DNA from: DATBRC01 sp036560485
GTDB lineage: Bacteria; Pseudomonadota; Gammaproteobacteria; Burkholderiales; Burkholderiaceae_D
Direction: 5' to 3'
DNA length: 12,271 bases
NCBI GenBank assembly: GCA_036560485.1
Contig: DATBRC010000064.1
Span: 1-12,271, forward strand
Made by a program: the position numbers and the translations under genes. The notes under the pieces were generated by a model. That model saw nothing but the letters and a program-made list of their open reading frames with translations, was not told the origin of the DNA and ran no database searches. Of the stretch, positions 7,638-12,271 are shown piece after piece; the stretch's first letter is position 1; each line of letters starts with the position of its first letter.

Positions 7638-7684
7638 CACAAAGAACACAACATGATTTTTTGATTAATGTTGCGTTCTCTATG
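7638..7684 (-). promoter_or_regulatory. 17-pair RNA hairpin in the sucC-sucD spacer
   Basis: On the minus (mRNA-sense) strand the arms at 7684-7668 and 7654-7638 pair over 17 positions without a mismatch, with three G-U wobbles and a 13-base loop. The same arms read on the plus strand would carry three A-C mismatches, so the fold is specific to the sense RNA. It starts 11 bases after the sucC stop and ends 29 bases before the sucD start, leaving the sucD ribosome-binding site free. No U-run follows, so it is not a terminator. A processing or stabilising element is the natural guess. Confidence 0.55.
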
Positions 7685-7695
7685 GCTAAAGGTTG

Positions 7696-8862
7696 TTATT
7701 TTCCGTTTGCCGCAGCAACGACTTTTTGTGCAGCGTCTTCCATCGTATCGACCGAGATGATCGGCAAACCTGATTCGGCCAGCATTTTCTTGCCGAGATC
7801 TTCGTTGGTGCCTTTCATGCGCACTACCAGCGGTACATTGAGCTTTACAGCTCTGGAAGCGGTAATCACACCTTCTGCAATCACGTCGCATTTCATGATG
7901 CCGCCAAAAATATTCACCAGAATTGCCTTCAAACCTGGGCTCTTCAACATGATCTTGAATGCTTCAGTCACTTTTTCTGCAGTCGCGCCACCGCCTACGT
8001 CGAGGAAGTTGGCCGGCTCGCCGCCGAACAATTTAATGGTATCCATGGTCGCCATCGCCAAGCCGGCGCCATTAACCAGACAACCGATATTGCCATCGAG
8101 TGAAATGTATGCGAGATCGAACTTTGATGCTTCGATTTCAGCCGGATCTTCTTCGTCCAGATCGCGGTATGCGACGATTTCAGGATGACGATACAAAGCG
8201 TTGGCATCAAAATTGAATTTGGCATCCAGCGCGATAACTTTGCCTGAGCCGGTCAAGATCAACGGATTGATTTCAGCCAATGATGCGTCTGTTTCCCAAT
8301 ACGCTTTATACAAACCTTTTAACTGTGCCCGTGCATCGGCTATGGATGCAGCAGGAATACCAATTTTTGTCGAGATCGAATCTGCTTCCGCATCTGTCAA
8401 ACCGACAGAAGGGTCAATTGCGATTTGGTGAATCATTTCCGGATGCTTTTCCGCGACTTCTTCGATGTCCATGCCACCTTCGCTGGATGCCATCAAAACT
8501 ACGCGTTGACTAACACGGTCGGTCACCATACTGACGTACAGTTCTTTTTTGATATCAGCGCCTTCTTCAATTAATAAGCGGCGGACCTTCTGACCATCAG
8601 GCCCGGTTTGATGCGTGACCAGCTGCATACCCATGATGGCTTTCGCATATTCTTTAACCTGGTCTAGGGATTTCGCAACTTTTACACCACCGCCTTTACC
8701 ACGGCCACCTGCGTGGATTTGTGCTTTGACGACCCAAACCGGACCACCAAGCGTCTCGGCGGCTTTCACAGCCTCCTCAACAGAAAAGCACGGAATGCCG
8801 CGCGGGACTGTTACTCCATACTTGCGGAGGATTTCCTTGCCCTGATACTCATGGATTTTCAT
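7696..8862 (-). CDS. sucC: Succinyl-CoA synthetase (ADP-forming) beta subunit
   Basis: ATP-grasp beta subunit, 388 residues, the usual bacterial length; it binds the nucleotide and succinate and, with SucD, catalyses the substrate-level phosphorylation step of the TCA cycle. Seen: MKIHEYQGKEILRKYGV at the N-terminus, the nucleotide-binding VVKAQIHAGGRGKGGGVK (44-61), the conserved AEINPLI and DAKFNFD of the metal/nucleotide site, and VNIFGGIMKCDVIAEG near residue 316, which forms part of the succinate/CoA carboxy-ligase domain. The ATG at 8862 has GAAGGGAAG upstream, a good ribosome-binding site. It is the first gene of the suc unit; a 415-base gap separates it from recX. In many bacteria sucCD follow sucAB-lpd, but here they follow recA-recX instead. 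Confidence 0.98.
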   Translation of the reverse strand: MKIHEYQGKEILRKYGVTVPRGIPCFSVEEAVKAAETLGGPVWVVKAQIHAGGRGKGGGVKVAKSLDQVKEYAKAIMGMQLVTHQTGPDGQKVRRLLIEEGADIKKELYVSMVTDRVSQRVVLMASSEGGMDIEEVAEKHPEMIHQIAIDPSVGLTDAEADSISTKIGIPAASIADARAQLKGLYKAYWETDASLAEINPLILTGSGKVIALDAKFNFDANALYRHPEIVAYRDLDEEDPAEIEASKFDLAYISLDGNIGCLVNGAGLAMATMDTIKLFGGEPANFLDVGGGATAEKVTEAFKIMLKSPGLKAILVNIFGGIMKCDVIAEGVITASRAVKLNVPLVVRMKGTNEDLGKKMLAESGLPIISVDTMEDAAQKVVAAANGK

Positions 8863-8883
8863 GCGAACTTCCCTTCAGACGCT

Positions 8884-8912
8884 TATTTAAAAAATTAACT
8901 GGATTCACTCAA
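8884..8912 (-). promoter_or_regulatory. sucC: Possible sigma-70-type sucC promoter
   Basis: On the minus strand TTGAGT (8912-8907), a 17-base spacer, then TAAATA (8889-8884). The expected transcription start near 8877 would leave only about 15 leader bases, starting at the ribosome-binding site, so this is marginal. A more upstream start (extended -10 at 9122-9130) is an alternative. Confidence 0.3.
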
Positions 8913-8946
8913 TAATTCGAAAGCACGACAACTTACTGTCATTGCC

Positions 8947-9087
8947 TTACCTCACACTGACACATCGACCTGAATAATTCGCACATACTTTATTGCACGA
9001 AAAGAATGGACAGTACAAAGGGCATATCTTGCATGGACTGCATCGACAAATTGCCGATATAAATCTACATCGATCACCTTGTCGCAT
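8947..9087 (-). CDS. Possible cysteine-rich microprotein (46 residues)
   Basis: A short frame from ATG at 9087 to TAA at 8947-8949. Nine of 46 residues are cysteine (7, 14, 16, 19, 22, 26, 31, 35, 42). CSPCKICPLYCP (16-27) has the CxxCxxCxxxCP spacing of 4Fe-4S ferredoxin half-sites, though the prolines inside it are atypical for that family. AAAAGGG lies upstream with a short 3-base spacing to the ATG, and a possible extended -10 element (9122-9130) would give a leader of about 28 bases. Against it: the frame is short, remains open upstream to a TTG at 9207, and I recognise no homologue. Function, if real, could be metal or Fe-S binding. Chance open frame in a sucC leader is the main alternative. 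Confidence 0.2.
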   Translation of the reverse strand: MRQGDRCRFISAICRCSPCKICPLYCPFFSCNKVCANYSGRCVSVR

Positions 9088-9121
9088 ACACCCTTTTACG
9101 ATGTTGCAAAAAAACCGTAAA

Positions 9122-9130
9122 AGTGTAGCA
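9122..9130 (-). promoter_or_regulatory. Possible extended -10 promoter element in the recX-sucC gap
   Basis: On the minus strand TGC followed directly by TACACT matches the TGn-TAnnnT extended -10 form. No good -35 hexamer is seen at 16-18 bases. A start near 9115 would serve the cysteine-rich frame and give sucC a leader of about 250 bases. Confidence 0.25.
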
Positions 9131-9277
9131 CAGCTAAGTGCTTCATTTTCATTAAGGTAACTACGATGAAGGGGATATTTCAGGATTTTGCCATTGATAA
9201 TTCTCAACGACTTTCATTTAACTAACATTTGAATGAAATATGGGAATAAGCAAACGAGAGGAAGTAAGTAAAATTAC

Positions 9278-9733
9278 TTAAGTGTCTTCATGATCAACGA
9301 TCCGCATGGCAGCCTGTATCGCTCTCAATGAAAAACCGCGTTGCTGTAAAAATCGTATTTGTTTAGCGCGCTCTTTGGCGTCTATTGGGAGACTATCGAA
9401 TTTTCTACGCCAGACTTCACGGGCTCGCACAATCTCATTATCTGCCAAACCAGCTTTGATATCGTCCAGTGCATCGCCCTTGATGCCGTGACTTTGCAGC
9501 TCCGATAAAATTCGGCTGTTGCCAAAACGTGTTGAACGCCGATGCACGAGCGATTCGGAAAAACGTGATTGGGATAAAAGTTTGGCCGCTTCCAGCGCGT
9601 CAAGCAACGACTCTATATCATCGCTCTCTTGCGCATAACGGGACAACTTGCGGGTCAGCTCGAGACGACTATGTTCCCGAGCCGATAAATATCTGAGCGC
9701 ACGCGCTTTCAGGCTGATTTGCAGCTTTGCCAT
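9278..9733 (-). CDS. recX: RecX, regulatory protein of RecA
   Basis: Small, basic, largely helical protein of 151 residues that binds RecA filaments and limits their growth and recombinase activity. The family's repeated three-helix pattern is seen: ALRYLSAREHSRLELTRKL (13-31), an arginine-rich middle block HRRSTRFGNSRILSELQSHGI (64-84), and the C-terminal KQIRFLQQRGFSLRAI. Length is normal. The ATG at 9733 has AGGA a few bases upstream. The gene begins 41 bases after recA in the same direction; co-transcription with recA, partly by readthrough, is the usual pattern, so it should share SOS induction. A 5-pair stem in the spacer (9743-9756) is too weak to call a terminator. Confidence 0.95.
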   Translation of the reverse strand: MAKLQISLKARALRYLSAREHSRLELTRKLSRYAQESDDIESLLDALEAAKLLSQSRFSESLVHRRSTRFGNSRILSELQSHGIKGDALDDIKAGLADNEIVRAREVWRRKFDSLPIDAKERAKQIRFLQQRGFSLRAIQAAMRIVDHEDT

Positions 9734-9774
9734 ACATTCCTGAAAGCCCGTGCTTTTGCCATATAAAATGAAAC

Positions 9775-10878
9775 TTACTCGACTTCTTTCACTTCCTTGC
9801 TTTCTTTTGCTTCTTTGCTGCTCGACTTCTTGGTAACCGGCTCCGCCCCTTTGATTACACCCAATTCAGGCACGCCTAAAGAAACGCGCACTTTGTTCTC
9901 GATTTCGCGAGCCAGCTCTGGACGCTCCTTCAGATAGTTACGTGCATTGTCTTTACCTTGGCCGATACGTTCACCATTGTAGCTATACCAGGCACCGGAT
10001 TTTTCAACAATCTTGGCTTCAGATCCCAAGTCAAGAATTTCACCTTCACGTGAAGTACCTTCTCCATACAGAATGTCGAAATGCGCTTCCTTGAATGGTG
10101 GCGCAATCTTGTTTTTGACGACTTTGATCTTGGTCTCATTGCCGATCACTTCATCGCCAGCCTTGATTGAACCGGTGCGACGGATATCCAAACGGACCGA
10201 CGCATAAAACTTCAATGCATTACCACCGGTTGTCGTTTCCGGATTACCGAACATGACACCGATCTTCATGCGAATCTGGTTAATGAAAATCACCAGTGTA
10301 TTGGTACGATTGATGGATCCGGTTAATTTGCGCAATGCTTGCGACATCAGACGCGCTTGCAAGCCGGGGAGCGAATCGCCCATATCGCCTTCAATTTCGG
10401 CGCGTGGCGTCAATGCGGCCACCGAGTCAATGACGATCAGATCGACGCCGCCGGAACGAACCAGCGCATCGGTAATTTCCAATGCCTGCTCGCCCGTATC
10501 AGGCTGCGAAATCAGCAACTCGGACAAGTTGATGCCGAGCTTTTGAGCGTAAGTCACATCCAATGCATGTTCCGCATCGATAAACGCGCAGGTGCCGCCC
10601 AGTTTTTGCATTTCTGCAATGGTTTGCAAAGTCAACGTCGTCTTGCCGGATGATTCCGGACCGTAAATTTCAACCACACGGCCGCGCGGCAAACCACCGA
10701 CGCCCAGTGCAATGTCCAACCCCAGAGATCCGGTGGAAACAACCTGCACTTCTTCGACCACCGCACCATCTTCCATGCGCATGACCGAACCTTTTCCAAA
10801 CTGCTTTTCAATCTGTGCCAAGGCAGCAGCCAGCGCCTTGCTCTTTTCGGAGTTTTGCAAAACCTTTTTATCGTCCAT
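9775..10878 (-). CDS. recA: RecA recombinase
   Basis: ATP-dependent DNA strand-exchange protein (367 residues) that coats single-stranded DNA, drives homologous recombination and triggers LexA self-cleavage in the SOS response. Seen: N-terminal oligomerisation helix (KALAAALAQIEKQFGKGSVM), Walker A GPESSGKT (73-80), FIDAEHALD with catalytic E103, Walker B LIVIDSV (147-153), QIRMKIGVMFGNPETTTGG covering the conserved region and DNA-binding loop L2, and LDIRRTGSIK. The tail is unusually repetitive and charged (KKSSSKEAKESKEVKEVE). The start at 10878 (MDDKKVLQ) fits betaproteobacterial RecA and has GAAAG eight bases upstream; an ATG at 10884 or a GTG at 10923 would give extensions not expected for RecA. 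recX follows after 41 bases. A LexA box lies about 80 bases upstream. Confidence 0.99.
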   Translation of the reverse strand: MDDKKVLQNSEKSKALAAALAQIEKQFGKGSVMRMEDGAVVEEVQVVSTGSLGLDIALGVGGLPRGRVVEIYGPESSGKTTLTLQTIAEMQKLGGTCAFIDAEHALDVTYAQKLGINLSELLISQPDTGEQALEITDALVRSGGVDLIVIDSVAALTPRAEIEGDMGDSLPGLQARLMSQALRKLTGSINRTNTLVIFINQIRMKIGVMFGNPETTTGGNALKFYASVRLDIRRTGSIKAGDEVIGNETKIKVVKNKIAPPFKEAHFDILYGEGTSREGEILDLGSEAKIVEKSGAWYSYNGERIGQGKDNARNYLKERPELAREIENKVRVSLGVPELGVIKGAEPVTKKSSSKEAKESKEVKEVE

Positions 10879-10956
10879 GTGCATGCTTTCAATGGTGAGG
10901 TATTCAAACAATATCAAAGTCACAAAAATTCAATGACAACTGATCGCATAACCAGT

Positions 10957-10985
10957 ACTGTATAAAAAAACAGTGCATTATGCAA
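10957..10985 (-). promoter_or_regulatory. recA: recA promoter (sigma-70 type)
   Basis: On the minus strand TTGCAT (10985-10980), a 17-base spacer, then TACAGT (10962-10957). The spacer and -10 contain the LexA box, so bound LexA would block RNA polymerase, as in other recA promoters. The expected start near 10950 gives a leader of about 70 bases. Confidence 0.6.
10958..10973. promoter_or_regulatory. LexA-binding SOS box of recA
   Basis: CTGT, eight bases (ATAAAAAA), then ACAG: the full CTGT-N8-ACAG consensus used by LexA in gamma- and betaproteobacteria. The flanks (TA before, TG after) also agree well with the 20-base E. coli consensus. It overlaps the spacer and -10 of the recA promoter. 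Confidence 0.88.
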
Positions 10986-11003
10986 GCATTGTTTTAAGCA
11001 GAT

Positions 11004-11035
11004 GTGAAAAAAAGCCGAGCGTTGCAATTTTTCAC
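11004..11035. repeat. 8+8 inverted repeat in the recA/regulator divergent region
   Basis: GTGAAAAA (11004-11011) and TTTTTCAC (11028-11035) are perfect inverted repeats separated by 16 bases. They lie between the recA promoter and the response-regulator gene. As no gene reads into this point from either side, a terminator role is unlikely; an operator or a bent A/T-tract site upstream of either promoter is possible. Confidence 0.35.
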
Positions 11036-11077
11036 TAGATTAATACTTACCGAATTAATTCAACTTGGTTGCATGCC

Positions 11078-11106
11078 TTGCCGCGCTACATGAAAGGCAA
11101 TAGACT
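11078..11106 (+). promoter_or_regulatory. Possible promoter of the response-regulator operon
   Basis: TTGCCG (11078-11083), a 17-base spacer, then TAGACT (11101-11106), 28 bases before the ATG at 11135. Both hexamers match the sigma-70 consensus partly (4 of 6 each). There is no visible Shine-Dalgarno before the start codon. Confidence 0.35.
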
Positions 11107-11134
11107 ACAAGCACCTCTTGCCATTCACTAATCT

Positions 11135-11836
11135 ATGCGCATCCTGCTCGCTGAAGATGACGATGTCCTAGCCGATGGTCTGACACGTTCATTGCGCCAA
11201 TCCGGTTATGCGACTGATTGTGTAAAAAATGGAACAGAAGCCGATACCGCATTAACAACGCAGGATTTCGACCTGCTCATTCTGGATTTGGGTTTGCCCA
11301 AAATGTCGGGCTTGGAAGTGCTCCGACGCCTGCGTGCACGCAATTCACATTTGCCTGTATTGATCTTAACGGCAGTCGATTCTGTCGAGCAACGGGTTAA
11401 AGGCCTGGATTTAGGTGCAGATGATTACATGGCCAAACCGTTTGCGCTATCGGAACTGGAGGCACGGGTACGCGCGCTGACACGTCGTGGTGCCGGCGGC
11501 GGCCCCACTGTCATCAAGCATGGACCGCTTACCTACGATCAGGTTGGTCGCAGCGCCTATCTGAATGATCAAATGCTGGATTTGTCGGCACGTGAACTCG
11601 GCTTGCTGGAAGTGCTATTGCAGCGTACTGGGCGGCTGGTCTCAAAGGAACAACTGGTTGACCACTTATGTGAATGGGGCGAAGAAGTCAGCAACAACGC
11701 GATTGAGGTCTATGTGCATCGTCTGCGCAAAAAAATCGAAGTCGGCGGTGTGCGCATTGCGACGGTCCGTGGACTGGGCTACTGTCTCGAAAAAATCTCC
11801 GATGTGTCAGCTAACAGTAATCCGACATCGACCTAA
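11135..11836 (+). CDS. OmpR/PhoB-family response regulator (TctD/QseB-like)
   Basis: Two-component transcription regulator of 233 residues. The receiver domain (about 1-115) has the acidic pocket EDD (7-9), phosphoacceptor D51 in LILDLGLPKMSG, the switch threonine in LILTA (T78), and conserved K100 in YMAKPF. A short linker RRGAGGGP leads to a winged-helix DNA-binding domain (about 125-220) with LDLSARELGLLEVLLQRTGR, NNAIEVYVHRLRKKIE and the closing RTVRGLGY-like segment ATVRGLGYCLE. The stop TAA is followed directly by the ATG of the sensor kinase gene, so the two are translationally coupled. Its close relatives include TctD, QseB and PmrA types; the signal and target genes cannot be read from sequence. 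It is divergent from recA, an arrangement I recall from other Burkholderiales. Confidence 0.95.
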   Translation: MRILLAEDDDVLADGLTRSLRQSGYATDCVKNGTEADTALTTQDFDLLILDLGLPKMSGLEVLRRLRARNSHLPVLILTAVDSVEQRVKGLDLGADDYMAKPFALSELEARVRALTRRGAGGGPTVIKHGPLTYDQVGRSAYLNDQMLDLSARELGLLEVLLQRTGRLVSKEQLVDHLCEWGEEVSNNAIEVYVHRLRKKIEVGGVRIATVRGLGYCLEKISDVSANSNPTST

Positions 11837-12271
11837 ATGAGCGACACCGATCGTTTGGATGCGCCAGTCTCATCTGAGACGACGACTGAAACATCAGTTC
11901 CACACCCTGAAGTCAACATTCAACGTTCATTGTTTGGCGAAATCCTGGATTGGATTCTGGTGCCATTGCTTTTGTTATGGCCGATCAGTATTGCCATCAC
12001 TTATGTCGTTGCAAAATCCATCGCCAATCAACCTTTTGACCACGCTCTTGACAACAATGTGACGGTGCTGGCGCAACAAGTCAAAGAGGTCAATGGTAAG
12101 ATCGTCACCAAGATATCCGGATCGACACGTGAATTCTTGCGCGCCGATGAAGTCGATAGCGTTTATTTTGAAATTAGCGGCCCGCGTGGTGAATACATCG
12201 AAGGCGATCATGACATACCCATTCCGGTTGAAGAGGAAAAACCACAGCCGGACTCGATCCAGTTCCGTGAT
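11837..12271 (+). CDS. Sensor histidine kinase, N-terminal part (TctE-like, cut by window edge)
   Basis: An open frame of 145 codons runs from the ATG right after the regulator's stop to the right edge. After a polar cytoplasmic tail (about 1-36) comes one membrane segment (about 38-60, WILVPLLLLWPISIAITYVV), then the beginning of a periplasmic sensor region with the pattern ANQPFDHALDNNVTVLAQQV (63-82). That pattern is typical of the 2CSK_N domain at the N-terminus of TctE-type kinases. The second membrane helix, HAMP-like region, dimerisation histidine and ATPase domain would lie beyond the window. It should phosphorylate the regulator encoded just upstream. The ligand is unknown; TctE proteins respond to tricarboxylates, but relatives are diverse. 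Confidence 0.88.
   Translation, partial: MSDTDRLDAPVSSETTTETSVPHPEVNIQRSLFGEILDWILVPLLLLWPISIAITYVVAKSIANQPFDHALDNNVTVLAQQVKEVNGKIVTKISGSTREFLRADEVDSVYFEISGPRGEYIEGDHDIPIPVEEEKPQPDSIQFRD

Larger units (their letters stand above)
8863..9277. other. 415-base recX-sucC intergenic region
   Basis: No conserved gene is recognisable in this gap. It holds a possible sucC-proximal promoter, a possible extended -10 element and a short cysteine-rich reading frame, listed separately. A 7+7 inverted repeat around AA (TAAGTAA/TTACTTA, 9265-9280) overlaps the recX stop codon, too AT-rich to be a convincing terminator. A small stem (9055-9072, CGATGTA/TATATCG) lies inside the cysteine-rich frame. The gap is long compared with the 41-base recA-recX spacer. 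Confidence 0.4.

Noticed and set aside
7637..7891. 84-codon minus-strand frame overlapping the end of sucC
   Set aside because: It is an out-of-frame reading of the sucC coding sequence with arginine- and cysteine-rich low-quality composition and no recognisable family.
9088..9207. Longer 86-codon version of the cysteine-rich frame starting at a TTG
   Set aside because: The TTG has no ribosome-binding site, and the added residues lie upstream of the possible promoter element; only the ATG-started part is kept, at low confidence.
9743..9756. Hairpin AAAGC/GCTTT between recA and recX as a terminator
   Set aside because: Only five pairs with no U-run on the sense strand, and it lies next to the recX ribosome-binding site.
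10879..10923. Extended RecA N-terminus from a GTG at 10923
   Set aside because: RecA proteins of this group begin at about MDDKK; the extra residues are hydrophobic, unlike any RecA, and lie in the leader between promoter and the better start.

Overview
The window reads as chromosomal DNA of a betaproteobacterium, most likely Burkholderiales and possibly Oxalobacteraceae (Herminiimonas/Janthinobacterium/Undibacterium-like). The grounds are the RecA N-terminus and C-terminal tail, the recA-recX-sucC-sucD order, and a TctD/TctE-type two-component pair divergent from recA. This placement is inference from remembered families, not from a search.

Layout. Ten confident genes lie on the minus strand, transcribed right to left: recA, recX, sucC, sucD, a PP2C-type protein phosphatase, an FHA-domain protein, a nucleotide-sugar dehydrogenase, a DegT-type sugar aminotransferase, a Wzx-like flippase, and a GT2 glycosyltransferase cut by the left edge. 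Two genes lie on the plus strand at the right end: an OmpR-family response regulator and the N-terminal part of its sensor kinase, cut by the right edge. recA and the regulator are divergent; their ~250-base gap holds a LexA (SOS) box inside a good sigma-70-like recA promoter.

Functional blocks. (1) 9278-10985: SOS-controlled recombinase RecA and its modulator RecX. (2) 6660-8912: succinyl-CoA synthetase sucC-sucD, with a 17-pair hairpin between the genes and a probable terminator after sucD. (3) 4852-6465: a phosphatase/FHA pair, the 'erase' and 'read' halves of Ser/Thr phosphorylation signalling, with no kinase in the window. (4) 1-4754: an AT-richer surface-polysaccharide block in which a sugar is oxidised at C6, another (or a derived) sugar is aminated, lipid-linked repeat units are flipped across the inner membrane, and a glycosyltransferase adds sugars. 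The locus continues past the left edge.

No clearly undescribed system is evident. The items most worth checking are a possible 46-residue cysteine-rich microprotein with a CxxCxxCxxxCP motif in the otherwise empty 415-base recX-sucC gap, the strand-specific sucC-sucD hairpin, a pair of adjacent palindromes plus a plus-strand promoter-like sequence antisense to the end of the sucCD transcript, and a TGA-split reading frame between the aminotransferase and the flippase.
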